From: an uncultured Pseudomonadales bacterium
GTDB lineage: Bacteria; Pseudomonadota; Gammaproteobacteria; Pseudomonadales; Azotimanducaceae
Reading direction: 5' to 3'
DNA: 64,000 nucleotides
Assembly (NCBI GenBank): GCA_958295875.1
Contig: OY282379.1
Span: forward strand, 1,302,001 to 1,366,000
Below the pieces are notes generated by a model. The model saw only the letters and a list, made by a program, of their open reading frames with translations. It was not told where the DNA came from and made no database searches. Numbering within the stretch: position 1 is the first letter of the stretch; every line of letters begins with the position of its first letter. Of this stretch, positions 36,925-46,148 are shown one piece after another. The position numbers and the translations under genes are program-made.

Positions 36925-38193
36925 ATGAACTTCGAACTGCCGGAACATTTGCGCAGCTACCTCGACGAACTCGATGCGTTCATCGAGCGCGAGATCAAGC
37001 CGCTGGAGGAACAAGCCGACAACATCCGCTTTTTTGATCATCGGCGTGAAGACGCCCGCACCGATTGGGAGCGCGGCGGGCTGCCGAACGAAGGGTGGGA
37101 AGCGCTGCTCGCCGAAGCACGGCGCCGGGCGGACGCCGCCGGCCACTATCGCTATCCCTTTCCCAAGGCGTATGGCGGGCGCGACGGCGGCAACTTGGAC
37201 ATGGCCGTGATTCGGGAGCACCTCGCGGCCAAGGGCTTGGGGCTGCATTGCGATTTGCAGACGGAACATTCCATCGTCGGCAACAACGTGGGGCTCCTGC
37301 TGATGTTGGAGTACGGCACAGACGATCAAAAGGCCAAATGGATCGACGACTTGGCCGAGGGCCGCCGCGGCTTTGCCTTCGGCATCACCGAGCCCGGCCA
37401 CGGCTCCGACGCCACCCACATGGACACCCACGCAGAGCGCGACGGCGACGAGTGGGTGATCAATGGCGAGAAGACGTGGAACACCGGCATCCACAAGGCG
37501 CAGTACGACCTCATCATGGCGCGCACCAGCGGCGCCGCCGGCGATGGCCGCGGCATCACGGCGTTCCTCACGCCAACCAACGCCGCCGGCTTCAAGGTGG
37601 AAGAGATGCTGTGGACGTTCAACATGCCCACAGATCACGGGCGCGTGTCGATGAAGGATGTGCGTGTGCCGCATGAGGCCATTTTCGGCGGCGAGGGCCG
37701 CGGCCTCATGGTGGCGCAGCATTTCTTCAACGAGAACCGCATCCGCCAAGCCGCGTCCAGCCTCGGCGCCGCCCAATTCTGCATCGACCAAGCGGTGGCA
37801 TACGCCAAAGAGCGCAAGCCATTCGGCAAGCCGCTGGCGGAGAATCAGGCGATCCAGTTCCCGCTAGCCGAGCTGCACACGCAATGCGAGATGTTGCGGG
37901 CGTTGATCCACAAGACCGCGTGGATGATGGACGCCCACGGCGCGTTTTCGGTGTCGGACAAGGTGTCCATGTGCAACTACCAGGCAAACCGGCTGTGCTG
38001 CGAAGCGGCAGACCGCGCCATGCAAGTTCACGGCGGCTTGGGCTACTCACGCCACAAGCCGTTCGAGCACATCTACCGGCACCATCGGCGCTACCGCATC
38101 ACGGAAGGGGCGGAAGAGATTCAGATTCGCCGCGTGGCCGGCTACATGTTCGGCTATATGAAGCAGCGGGCACCGAAGGGCGTGGGGGCTTAA
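36925..38193 (+). CDS. acyl-CoA dehydrogenase family protein
   Basis: A 422-residue flavin-dependent acyl-CoA dehydrogenase. The FAD-binding middle domain shows GFAFGITEPGHGSDATHMDT and GEKTWNTGIHKAQYDL. The C-terminal helical domain has the FGKPLAENQAIQFPLAE and QVHGGLGYSRHKPFEHIYRHHRRYRITEGAEEIQ segments of the family. It oxidises the alpha-beta bond of an acyl-CoA and passes electrons to ETF. The start at 36925 has GGAGAGG upstream. It stands alone after the helicase-nuclease operon, with its own probable promoter in the 144-base gap. Confidence 0.92.
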   Translation: MNFELPEHLRSYLDELDAFIEREIKPLEEQADNIRFFDHRREDARTDWERGGLPNEGWEALLAEARRRADAAGHYRYPFPKAYGGRDGGNLDMAVIREHLAAKGLGLHCDLQTEHSIVGNNVGLLLMLEYGTDDQKAKWIDDLAEGRRGFAFGITEPGHGSDATHMDTHAERDGDEWVINGEKTWNTGIHKAQYDLIMARTSGAAGDGRGITAFLTPTNAAGFKVEEMLWTFNMPTDHGRVSMKDVRVPHEAIFGGEGRGLMVAQHFFNENRIRQAASSLGAAQFCIDQAVAYAKERKPFGKPLAENQAIQFPLAELHTQCEMLRALIHKTAWMMDAHGAFSVSDKVSMCNYQANRLCCEAADRAMQVHGGLGYSRHKPFEHIYRHHRRYRITEGAEEIQIRRVAGYMFGYMKQRAPKGVGA

Positions 38194-38476
38194 GGGCACG
38201 GGCACCGGCGCGGCCGCCGCGGCCGGATCGCGTGCGACCCTCCCCACCGGCAACGCGCCGGCACCGCAGATGCAGATGCGGTGGTGGCCGTCACCAGGGC
38301 GTCCACTCCGCACCCGCGCCACTCGCCGGCACCACCCCGCCCCGTAGCGCCCGACGCACCCGCCTGTTGCGCGTCGGGACTTGCCGAGGATTGCGGCTAC
38401 AATGCCGAAGGTCACCGTGGCCTTCCCAGCCACGCACGGTCTTTTTCGCACCAAGTTGCGCAAGAGGAGAAACCAT

Positions 38477-40864
38477 ATGCGTCTCAAACTCGTATTCGGC
38501 TTGGCCTTGGCCGCCGTTCTCACATTGCCGGCGGTCCACGCGCAAGAAGAGGAGGAGGGCGCCCAGCCGCTCGAAGAACTCATCGTCACCGCCCGCCGCC
38601 GCGAGGAATCCGCACAGGACGTGCCCATTCCAATCACCGCCATGTCTGAACAGATGCTGCGCGACCGCGGCGTTCACGACCTGCGGGAACTCACGAACGT
38701 CACGCCAAACCTGCAGTTCCTCAACTCCGGCGTGAACAAGAACACGGCGCAAGTGTTCCTGCGCGGCATCGGCCAGGTGAACTGGGCACCGGTGCATGAC
38801 CCGAAGATCGGCACCTACGTGGATGGCATCTACCTCGGGCGGCCGCAAGGCGGCGTGTTCGACTTCTTGGACATCGAAAGGGTGGAAGTGCTGCGCGGCC
38901 CCCAAGGCACGCTGTTCGGGCGCAACACCACCGCCGGCCTCGTGCATGTCATCAGCAACCGTCCACGCGACGAGTTCGATTACTCCGTCGGCGCCGGCGT
39001 CGGCAACGACGGCATCCTCACCACGGAAGCCATGGTGAACGTGCCTCTCAGCGACACGCTGGCCGCCCGCCTCGCATTCCAGCACCGGGAGTCCGATGGC
39101 TATGTCCACAACACCGCCACCGGTGAGGACTGGAATGATGAGAACTCCCAAGGCGCCCGGCTCTCGTTCCGCTACACCCCGAACGACCGCGTGACGGCGG
39201 ACTTCATCATCGAGGCACAGCGCGCACGCGAGCTCTCCGCCCTAGGCAGTTGTGAGTGGACGGAGCCGGCGGACGGCTCGCAAACCGGTGCCTTTCTGCC
39301 GCTCATGGCCTTCGTCTTCAACGTTTACGACGAGATTCGCGAAGCCTGCAACGCCACGCGGCCCTACCGTTCCAACGACAACGACCCAGACCCCGAGAGC
39401 GAAGTGGATGGCTACAGCTACACGTTGGACATGAACGTGGACGTCGGCTTTGGAGACCTCACCTACCTCGTGTCTTACCGCGATGTCACCGAATTCAACG
39501 GCTCGTGGGGTTGGGCGTCTGACAACGCGACATCGGCTTCGTTTCTTGAAGTGCTCGGCGTGGACGACAACCCTGCCGAGCAGTGGTCGCACGAACTGCG
39601 GCTGGCCGGCACCGCCCTCGAAGACTCATTGGATTGGGTGGTTGGCATCTACACGTTCGAGGAGGAGGCGCTGAACATCGTCGACGTGCCGATTCTGCGC
39701 GGCGCCGCCGTGCCGGACTGCGCAACTTGGCCCATCTGGTGCGCGCCTTCGTTCATTCCCGGCCTCACCTTCGGCCAGTTCGCCCAAGGCGGCGTGCAAA
39801 TCGGCGGCAGCCGCACCCAGTACATGACTGGCTACAACGAATCCCGCGCCGTGTTCGGCGAAGTGACTTGGCGTTTCGCCGAGAACTGGTCCGTCACCGC
39901 GGGGGCGCGCTACACGGAAGACGATCGCGACTTCAAGCGGGCGGAAATCCTCTCCATTGGCATTCCAGACCCATTGCTGGCCTGCCCCTCAGGAACGCCG
40001 CCCCCGGTTGACGGCACCACCTGCTTCATCGGTACGTCATTCGACGAAGTGACGCCCCGCATCATCTTCAGTTGGAACGTGCTGGACAACGCCATGCTGT
40101 ATCTCGGCTGGAGCAAGGGCTACTCGTCCGGCGGCTTCAACCAAGACGTGCGCATGCGTCCGTTCGAACCGGAGATCTCCGGCAACTGGGAAGGCGGCCT
40201 GAAGTCCACTTGGAAGGGCGGCTTGGTGCTGCTGAACCTCACCGCGTTCCACAACAGCTACGAGAACCAGCAAATCACAGTGGGGCGGCTGGTGGACGGC
40301 AACCCAACGGCAGACCTAATCAATGCCCAAGACGCAACGCTCTACGGCGTCGAGGGCGAGTTCCGCGCCGAACTCGGCGCCGGCTTCTACACTTTAGGCT
40401 CCTTCGGCTGGATGGACGGCGAGTACGACGAGTTCACGGTGCAAGACAACCAACTCGTCAACTTCCAAGAGGTCATCATCACGCGAGACCTGTCCGACAC
40501 CGAGGTGGTGCGCGGCGCACCCTACACCTACAGCTTCGCCATCGGCAACAACCAGGCACTGGCGGACGGCGGCACCTTGAACGCGCAAGTGGGCTGGGCG
40601 TTCCGCGGGCGCTTGTTCAACACCTTGGAGACGGTGCGGTCATCGCGGCAGGGCAAGTACGGGCTGTTGGACGCGCGGGTGAGTTGGGCCTTGGCGGATG
40701 GCCAAACCACCGTTTCGCTTTGGGGCACCAACCTGTTGGGCCGCCTCTACTATCCCACCGCCGTGGACCTGTCCAGCGGCGACAGCCGCTCCGGAACCAT
40801 CACCAAGTACTGGGGCGAGCCACGTCGCTTCGGCTTGGAGGTGAGCTACCGAATGGGGCGCTAG
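38477..40864 (+). CDS. TonB-dependent outer-membrane receptor
   Basis: A 795-residue TonB-dependent receptor. It has a signal peptide (RLKLVFGLALAAVLTLPAVHA, cleavage near residue 23), a TonB-box-like segment EELIVTARRRE, a plug domain (VPIPITAMSEQML, VFLRGIG, VDGIYLGRP, VEVLRGPQGTLFGRN), and a beta-barrel ending ...RFGLEVSYRMGR. It imports a scarce ligand (siderophore, vitamin or glycan) across the outer membrane; the ligand is unknown. AGAGGAGA lies upstream of the ATG at 38477. The first approximately 120 barrel residues contain an odd Cys-containing loop (GSCEWTEPADGSQTG). It ends within the stop of alkB, which converges on it. Confidence 0.92.
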   Translation: MRLKLVFGLALAAVLTLPAVHAQEEEEGAQPLEELIVTARRREESAQDVPIPITAMSEQMLRDRGVHDLRELTNVTPNLQFLNSGVNKNTAQVFLRGIGQVNWAPVHDPKIGTYVDGIYLGRPQGGVFDFLDIERVEVLRGPQGTLFGRNTTAGLVHVISNRPRDEFDYSVGAGVGNDGILTTEAMVNVPLSDTLAARLAFQHRESDGYVHNTATGEDWNDENSQGARLSFRYTPNDRVTADFIIEAQRARELSALGSCEWTEPADGSQTGAFLPLMAFVFNVYDEIREACNATRPYRSNDNDPDPESEVDGYSYTLDMNVDVGFGDLTYLVSYRDVTEFNGSWGWASDNATSASFLEVLGVDDNPAEQWSHELRLAGTALEDSLDWVVGIYTFEEEALNIVDVPILRGAAVPDCATWPIWCAPSFIPGLTFGQFAQGGVQIGGSRTQYMTGYNESRAVFGEVTWRFAENWSVTAGARYTEDDRDFKRAEILSIGIPDPLLACPSGTPPPVDGTTCFIGTSFDEVTPRIIFSWNVLDNAMLYLGWSKGYSSGGFNQDVRMRPFEPEISGNWEGGLKSTWKGGLVLLNLTAFHNSYENQQITVGRLVDGNPTADLINAQDATLYGVEGEFRAELGAGFYTLGSFGWMDGEYDEFTVQDNQLVNFQEVIITRDLSDTEVVRGAPYTYSFAIGNNQALADGGTLNAQVGWAFRGRLFNTLETVRSSRQGKYGLLDARVSWALADGQTTVSLWGTNLLGRLYYPTAVDLSSGDSRSGTITKYWGEPRRFGLEVSYRMGR

Positions 40865-41538
40865 CCCTCTCCAGCGCCCCGACCGCGCGCGGCGCGGCGG
40901 CCGCCTTGGCCGTTGCGCCGGCGCACTTGGAAGATGCGGCGGAACGTGAGGTTCACCCTTGGGTTCCGCACGCCGGCTCGCGCCGGCAAACAATGTTCCC
41001 AATGGCGCTGCGTTGGATGGCGCATCACGAGCAGGCTGCCGTGGGCCAGTTCGATGTCGAGCCCACGGCGGCCGCCTTCCTTGGCTCGCAGCCGGAACGT
41101 TCGCGACGCGCCCAGGCTGATCGACGCAATGTGGATCTCATCGCCAAGTTCTAGCTCGTCGTCGGCGTGCCAGCCCATCTTGTCGCGCCCGTCCCGGTAA
41201 CGATTCGCAAGCACCGAGTTGAAGGTGAGCCTAGTGGCCGCTTGCAGCCGCGCCCGCAACTGATCGAGGCTTGGCGGGAGCGGCGTTGGCGACAGCGCGA
41301 GGCCGGAGTAGGTGTAGGCCAATCCCGCGTCGGCGAACCATGCGGTGAGCCGAGGCACGTCGTGCTCCCTGCCAAAGACGCGAACGCGCTCTTGAGCGTA
41401 GCTCCAAGTTTCGGCATGTTTCAACAGGGCATCTGCTTCCGCTTTGCTCAAGAAAGCTGGATGGTGCCAAACATCCGCACCGACCCCGCACGGCAATTGC
41501 GCCGCGCCCTCAAGCGGTGGCCGCGGCACCGCCATCAT
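40861..41538 (-). CDS. alkB: AlkB-like 2OG-Fe(II) dioxygenase
   Basis: A 225-residue Fe(II)/2-oxoglutarate dioxygenase of the AlkB DNA/RNA repair family, which removes alkyl groups from bases by oxidation. The facial triad is visible as HxD in MGWHADDELELG and the later histidine in RHWEHCLP. The 2OG-binding arginines are in RVNLTFR. The domain also has ANRYRDGRDKMGWH, typical of AlkB. The start at 41538 (next in-frame ATG at 41535) overlaps the end of the upstream BtuF-like gene by 29 bases. The tail after residue 210 is basic and low complexity. Converges with the TonB receptor with overlapping stops. Confidence 0.92.
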   Translation of the reverse strand: MMAVPRPPLEGAAQLPCGVGADVWHHPAFLSKAEADALLKHAETWSYAQERVRVFGREHDVPRLTAWFADAGLAYTYSGLALSPTPLPPSLDQLRARLQAATRLTFNSVLANRYRDGRDKMGWHADDELELGDEIHIASISLGASRTFRLRAKEGGRRGLDIELAHGSLLVMRHPTQRHWEHCLPARAGVRNPRVNLTFRRIFQVRRRNGQGGRRAARGRGAGEG

Positions 41539-42439
41539 CGAGCCATATTGGCGTCGGCGCAGCGGCCGGTGGATGGATGCGCGGATGCAAGGCATGCGCG
41601 AGCCACTCCAAGCCATCGACCAAGCGCGGCCCAGGACGGTTGAAGCAGGCTGCGTCGTCAATGACGCAAACGCGCCCTGCCCGCATTGCGGGGAGCGCCC
41701 GCCAAGCCGGCGAACCCGCCAACAGCGCCACGGCCTCTTTGCGCTCCGCATCCTGGCCGCCAAGCGCAACCAAGATGACATCCGCCGAACATGCCGCCAC
41801 GTCGCGCCAATCGACAAGCGACGCCGGCGCGAACGCCTCGCCGAGGCAGCTGATGCCACCAGCAAAGCCAACGAGTTCCGGCATCCAGAGGCCCGCAGCG
41901 CACGGCGGATGCAACCACTCAAGCACCGCGACCCGGGGCCGTTCGGCCATCGGCACAGCATCGGTGCGCGCCCGCACGGCCGCAATCCGGCGGCGCAGCC
42001 GCGTCACCACCCGTCTAGCTTGATAGGGCTTGCCGGCCGCCGTGCCGACCCGGGCGATAGTCTCCAGCATGTCCTCAAGGGAGGCTGGTGGCAAGTTGAT
42101 GACGCGAGGCCGAGACGCCAGCCCGCGCAGCGCGGCTTGCACCTCGCCATCCGCCGCACTGCTGTCGCTGCACCCCTGCAGGACGATGATGTCTGGCCGC
42201 ACACGCTCAAGCACATCCATGCGCAGCGCATAACGCACCTGCTCGCCACGCCCAGCTCGCGCCCAAGTGCCAACTGTCGGCGTTTGGGCATCGCCATCGA
42301 CCCAAGCCGCCGTCACGGACGGCAGCCGCCGCACAGAGGCGGGGGCGTCGCACTCATGGGACACGCCAACCAGCCGGGAGCGCAAGGCCAAACTGCAAAC
42401 GATCTCCGTGGCGCCGGGCGTGAGCGAAACGATGCGCAT
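41510..42439 (-). CDS. BtuF-like periplasmic-binding-fold protein
   Basis: A 309-residue protein with the class III periplasmic-binding fold of cobalamin/iron-siderophore binding proteins. It starts RIVSLTPGATEIVCSL and has GVSHECDAP, VLERVRPDIIVLQ, MPELVGFAGG and VIDDAACFNRPGPRLVDGLEW. No signal peptide is visible, so it may be cytoplasmic or mis-started; no permease or ATPase gene lies next to it. The group is usually named 'cobalamin-binding protein'. Ligand unproven. It overlaps alkB at its 3' end, so the two are co-transcribed. Confidence 0.75.
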   Translation of the reverse strand: MRIVSLTPGATEIVCSLALRSRLVGVSHECDAPASVRRLPSVTAAWVDGDAQTPTVGTWARAGRGEQVRYALRMDVLERVRPDIIVLQGCSDSSAADGEVQAALRGLASRPRVINLPPASLEDMLETIARVGTAAGKPYQARRVVTRLRRRIAAVRARTDAVPMAERPRVAVLEWLHPPCAAGLWMPELVGFAGGISCLGEAFAPASLVDWRDVAACSADVILVALGGQDAERKEAVALLAGSPAWRALPAMRAGRVCVIDDAACFNRPGPRLVDGLEWLAHALHPRIHPPAAAPTPIWLDDGGAAATA

Positions 42440-42597
42440 TGCCGCGAGCGCGTCAGCGCGCTTTGGCGAAGGGCGCGGTTAGGCTGCCCAACCAAGACGC
42501 GCCACTCAAGCAAGGCGGCGCAACCGGATTGCTCCCGCCCGCGAACCCGTCGCTGTCCGCCAGCCAAGCCGCCGCCGCGCGCATGGGCCCCATGCGC

Positions 42598-42889
42598 TTA
42601 CTCCGGCGTTGGCGGATCGCTGGTCTCTTGCGCGAACAGCAGCACATGGCCGCTTGGGTCCACCATCTCGAACTCCTTCATGCCGTGGAAACGCACCGCC
42701 AAATCGCTGGCCGCAGCGCCGGCGGCGAGCACCGCTTCCCGCAGCGCGGCCACGTCATGGACATAGCAATAGTGGATGCATTGGGTGAAGCGGCCCTCCA
42801 CCTTGGGCGCGGCACATCCTCGCACAGGAGCATGGGCGTGAGCGCATCGAACACACGGCGGGCAGGGTTCCAACTCTCAAGATAAGGGC
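42598..42889 (-). pseudogene. decayed VOC/glyoxalase-like gene
   Basis: The frame ending at 42598 encodes the second half of a vicinal-oxygen-chelate domain: CIHYCYVHDVAALREAVLAAG followed by FEMVDPSGHVLLFAQE, the usual final strand. The matching first strand (LTPMLLCEDV, about 42815-42844) lies in a different frame only tens of bases upstream, so the middle of the domain is missing and the frame is shifted. The only start in the surviving frame is a TTG in unrelated sequence. I read it as a deletion relic. Confidence 0.55.
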
Positions 42890-42930
42890 GATGTCGAGCG
42901 CGGTGAACCGACCCCTCCGGGCGGCGCCCG

Positions 42931-43923
42931 TCAGGCCATCAGCCAGCGCAGCGAATCCGCGAAGATCGCGCCGCCGTGGCGGAGGCTGTGGCCGCCTTCG
43001 CCGAAGACAAAGCGCGTCTCATAGCCCGCGTAGTCCAGCGCCGCTGCCATCATCTTGTTGGCGAGCGGCCAGTTGCCGACGATGATGTTCGCGTCTCGCC
43101 GGCCGCTCTGCAGCAGCACCCGCAACGGCTTGCGCGGCGTGGACTTCACCAGGTACGGGTAGTTGTGGCCGCCGCGGATGTTCACGAAGGAACCCACATG
43201 GCACAGCACCCGGCCAAATGCCTCCGGGTTGTGCCACGCCGCGTTGAACGCGCAGATGCCGCCGCTCGATATGCCGCAGATCAAGCGACGCGCCGGGTCG
43301 CGCTCGAAGCGCACGCCGGCCGTGGCTTCCGCGAACGGCAGCAGATCGTCGACGAGGAACCGCATGTAGGCGTCGGTGAGGCTGTCGTACTCGAAGCTGC
43401 GCTGCTGTATGGCTTCCGCCTGCGTCATGCCGGAGCGGCGGCCGGGCATGACGAACACCGCGACCGTTGGCCGCAATTCACCGGCATGGATCAGCGAATC
43501 CAGCACTGCCGCGGCGCGGACAGGGCCTTGTCCATCCAGATAGCCTTGGCCATCTTGAAACACCATGAGCGGCATGGTCATGGAAGGCTCAAGCTGCGCC
43601 GGCGTGTAGATCCAAACGTCGCGCACCGTGCCCCGATAAACCTCGGTGTCGCCCCACTCGCGGATTTCCGTCACTTCGCCGCGTGGCACGTCTGCGCCCG
43701 GGTAGGCTTCCGCGCACGGGTTGTACTGCGCGTCCTCCGGCACGGCCAACGCATCGAGGATCTCCATGTTCGAGCGGCCATTCACCGAGGCTTCCAGCCC
43801 TCCATCCATGAACGGACGGTCGAGCCCTAGGCGCTGGTAGTTCTCCCAATCCATGCCGAACACCGGCGCACCGGCCGCCGCCAGCGCCCCGAGCGCCACC
43901 CGCCGCGTCATCCCCTTAGCCAT
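42931..43923 (-). CDS. esterase / alpha-beta hydrolase (enterochelin esterase-like)
   Basis: A 330-residue secreted or periplasmic alpha/beta hydrolase of the esterase-D/Fes-like group. The N-terminus MAKGMTRRVALGALAAAGAPV has a twin-arginine-like RR and a hydrophobic core, so it is probably exported. The nucleophile elbow is CGISSGG. Later parts include VWIYTPAQL, MVFQDGQGYLDG and the C-terminal histidine in FGEGGHSLRHGG. It may cleave an ester of a siderophore or a carbohydrate; substrate unknown. The start at 43923 has AGGAGGAG a dozen bases upstream. An upstream in-frame extension runs into vapC and is rejected. Confidence 0.85.
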   Translation of the reverse strand: MAKGMTRRVALGALAAAGAPVFGMDWENYQRLGLDRPFMDGGLEASVNGRSNMEILDALAVPEDAQYNPCAEAYPGADVPRGEVTEIREWGDTEVYRGTVRDVWIYTPAQLEPSMTMPLMVFQDGQGYLDGQGPVRAAAVLDSLIHAGELRPTVAVFVMPGRRSGMTQAEAIQQRSFEYDSLTDAYMRFLVDDLLPFAEATAGVRFERDPARRLICGISSGGICAFNAAWHNPEAFGRVLCHVGSFVNIRGGHNYPYLVKSTPRKPLRVLLQSGRRDANIIVGNWPLANKMMAAALDYAGYETRFVFGEGGHSLRHGGAIFADSLRWLMA

Positions 43924-43963
43924 GCCGGGCACTCCTCCTGGTCGCACGCTGCGCGTTCTCGAA

Positions 43964-44407
43964 TCAAGACAGTGCGCCGAGCAGCGGGTTGCGGATCGAA
44001 AGCGACGGGAACCGGCTGAAGTCCCGATCCGCAGTCCACAACTCGGTGACTCCATGCGTCAGACACAAGGCAGCAACTCTGCCATCGTGAACCATCGGCC
44101 CTACGATCTTCCCGGCTTGCAGTTGGCGCTTCAAAGTTGCCCAGTGCGAGTTCGACTCGGCGAGCAAGCTCGCCACCGGCGACTCGAGCCACGCATCGAC
44201 TTGCGCAATGGCCTGCGCAGTCGTCGATGGCGGCGCGTAAATCCGCGGGTGCGTAACGATGGCCAGAAACTCATGCACGCATGGCCAAGGGAGACCCCAC
44301 AGCACACGACCGTTCGCCAGCGCTTCGAGCCGCGGATGGGCCTGGGAATGCCACTCGGAATCTCTCCGATGGGCGTAGACCAGGATGTTCGCGTCGGTCG
44401 CGATCAA
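43964..44407 (-). CDS. vapC: VapC-family PIN-domain toxin
   Basis: A 147-residue PIN-domain ribonuclease. The catalytic acids are visible in IATDANILVYAHR, VHEFLAIV and TADRDFSRFP. The start is the TTG at 44407, which overlaps the antitoxin stop (TTGA); it gives the canonical (M/L)IATDAN N-terminus. VapC toxins cleave tRNA or rRNA; the target here is unknown. Paired with vapB just upstream. Confidence 0.85.
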   Translation of the reverse strand: MIATDANILVYAHRRDSEWHSQAHPRLEALANGRVLWGLPWPCVHEFLAIVTHPRIYAPPSTTAQAIAQVDAWLESPVASLLAESNSHWATLKRQLQAGKIVGPMVHDGRVAALCLTHGVTELWTADRDFSRFPSLSIRNPLLGALS

Positions 44408-44649
44408 CCGCCCCGGCCCTCGTAAACCGCTTCCCGGACGCGATGCCATCCCGCTTCCCGAAACTCCGCGCATAATCCACGCCCCCCAACGCTTGCATCC
44501 CGCAACCGGAAACGCCCGGATTGGTCGTCCGCGTCCAGCACGCCACGCAATCCACGTTCGACGAGGGCCCGCAGCGTGGTCTTTTCCTTGGCCGCATGGG
44601 CTCGCGCTCGGTTGACCAGATCGTCAGCAAGTTCGATGGTCGTTTTCAC
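44404..44649 (-). CDS. vapB: VapB-type antitoxin
   Basis: An 81-residue protein, start GTG at 44649 (VKTTIELADDLVNRARAHAA). The N-terminus is the ribbon-helix-helix pattern of DNA-binding antitoxins, and the C-terminus is a flexible toxin-binding tail. It overlaps vapC by four bases. Its promoter region is short: an IS inverted repeat begins about 70 bases upstream at 44722, so transcription may have been altered by the insertion. Confidence 0.8.
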   Translation of the reverse strand: MKTTIELADDLVNRARAHAAKEKTTLRALVERGLRGVLDADDQSGRFRLRDASVGGRGLCAEFREAGWHRVREAVYEGRGG

Positions 44650-44721
44650 TACGGGTTCCCATATCAAGATCAACGGCAAACCATCCTATCGTGGACAGGC
44701 AAGTTGAGCAAACGACTGAAC

Positions 44722-44742
44722 GGGATCATCACCTTCTGGACA
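44722..44742. repeat. IS left inverted repeat
   Basis: Left end GGGATCATC-ACCTTCTGGACA, matching the reverse complement of the right end apart from one inserted base and one or two substitutions. Confidence 0.75.
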
Positions 44743-44804
44743 GTGCCGCGCCCAAGGAAGCCCTTGGGCGCGGCGGTTCGGTAGCCTATGAGTTGAGAAG
44801 CAAC

Positions 44805-45809
44805 ATGGGAGACCGAACGATGCGGATGTTGGCACAAGACAGGGCGTTCTACCTAAGGCTGCGGGTGGACGGGACGGACGACCCGGAGGCGCTGCGGCGG
44901 CTGCGGATCCTGGAAGGGATCGAGATGGTGCGGAGCGACCTCTCCGCGGCTGCGGCGTGCAAGGCGTTCGGCGTCTCGCGTGCGACCTACTATGCGTGGA
45001 GGCGGCGCTTGGAGGACGGCGGCGTGGCGGGGCTGGTTCCGCGCAGCAGCCGGCCGCGCAGCCATCCGGGGAGGCGCTGGACGAGGGCGGACGCCATGCG
45101 GGTCGTGCGCATCCGCCGCGAGACGCCGTGGGCGGGGAAGGCGAGGATCGCGCTGGACTTGGCGGCGCGCTGGCCGGACCGGGCGCTGAGCGAGGCGACG
45201 GTGGGGCGCATCCTGCGCTGGGCGGTGGAGCGCGGGCATGCGCGGCCATGCTCGTTCTGCGAGGGGCGCGCCGCCGCGAAGCGGCGGCGCGACTTCACCG
45301 GCGCGCATGCGCGCCGGTGGAAGCCGCGCGACATGCACGTCGGCGTGCAGTTCGACCACATGACCGTGCACATCGACGGCGTGGCACACAAGGAGTTCCG
45401 CGCCGTGTGCCCGAACACGCGGCTGCAGTGGGCCAGGGTCTACTCCCGCGCCACGGCGAACACGGCGCGGGCGTTCCTGCGCGAGGCCGTCGGCAAGCTG
45501 GACATCCGCGCCGTGCAGGTGGACGGCGGCTCCGAGTTCATGGCCGCCTTCGAGGAGGAGTGCAGGGCGCTGGGCCTGCCGCTGCTGGTGCTGCCGCCGC
45601 GCTCGCCCCAGCTCAACGGCATCGTCGAGCGCGCCAACCGCACCGTGCGCATCGAGTGCTGGAGCCAGTACCGGGGAGAGCTCACCTGCGCCGCCATGAA
45701 CGAAGCGCTCGCCCGCTACCTCGACTACTACAACAACCGGCGCCGGCACCGCTCCCTCGGCATGAAAACCCCCGCCGAGTTCGCTAGGATGATCGAGGCG
45801 GCTGCCTGA
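44805..45809 (+). CDS. IS481-family transposase
   Basis: A 334-residue transposase. The N-terminus contains a helix-turn-helix (AAACKAFGVSRATYYAWRRRL), followed by an HTH-29-like basic region. The rve/DDE catalytic domain has D184 in VQFDHMTVH, D240 in VQVDGGSEFMAAF and E275 in NGIVERANRTVRIE, with 34 residues between the last two. The C-terminus LDYYNNRRRHRSLGMKTPAEFA is typical of IS481/IS3. Start chosen at 44805; the open frame extends further upstream through the inverted repeat. A single ORF without a frameshift partner favours IS481 over IS3. Confidence 0.88.
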   Translation: MGDRTMRMLAQDRAFYLRLRVDGTDDPEALRRLRILEGIEMVRSDLSAAAACKAFGVSRATYYAWRRRLEDGGVAGLVPRSSRPRSHPGRRWTRADAMRVVRIRRETPWAGKARIALDLAARWPDRALSEATVGRILRWAVERGHARPCSFCEGRAAAKRRRDFTGAHARRWKPRDMHVGVQFDHMTVHIDGVAHKEFRAVCPNTRLQWARVYSRATANTARAFLREAVGKLDIRAVQVDGGSEFMAAFEEECRALGLPLLVLPPRSPQLNGIVERANRTVRIECWSQYRGELTCAAMNEALARYLDYYNNRRRHRSLGMKTPAEFARMIEAAA

Positions 45810-45816
45810 CCCCAAA

Positions 45817-45838
45817 TGTCCAGAAGGTCGCTGATCCC
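45817..45838. repeat. IS right inverted repeat
   Basis: Right end TGTCCAGAAGGTCGCTGATCCC, pairing with the left end at 44722-44742. Confidence 0.75.
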
Positions 45839-46148
45839 CCACAACGACGACTGCGGGTCTTGCCGAACGTCAAACGGCACTCGCTGCAACGTCCAGAGCG
45901 AGGGGATCCAGCACACGCGATCGCCGCCAGAAGCCTCCACCAGCGGGACTTGCTTCCGGACCGCGTCGACCCGCCGGCTCCCGCAGCCGGCGTAGCGCCT
46001 CCACGTTCTCCCTCCCGTCCACCCGCAGATTCAGGTAGAGAACTCCCTAACTTTGCGCGAACATCCCGCATCGTTCGGTCTCCCATGTTGTTCCTAACCC
46101 ATAGGCTACCGAACCGTCGCGCCCAAGGACTACCCTAGACGCTGCACT
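45839..46148 (-). pseudogene. decayed IS relic, 5' part, minus strand
   Basis: Read on the minus strand, this stretch resembles the left part of the intact IS next door: the ...TTGGGCGCGACGGTTCGGTAGCC leader and the MGDRTMR start at about 46086 are near copies of the intact element's, and the following approximately 240 bases resemble the HTH region but are frame-broken. It is in opposite orientation to the intact element and ends at about 46148, beside a plus-strand transposase fragment. Confidence 0.65.

Larger units (their letters stand above)
44722..45838 (+). mobile_element. IS481-like insertion sequence
   Basis: An element of about 1117 bases bounded by imperfect inverted repeats (44722-44742 and 45817-45838) and carrying one DDE transposase. 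No convincing target-site duplication is visible at the immediate flanks, so the exact ends could lie a few bases further out. It appears intact. A related, decayed copy lies directly to its right. Confidence 0.75.
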
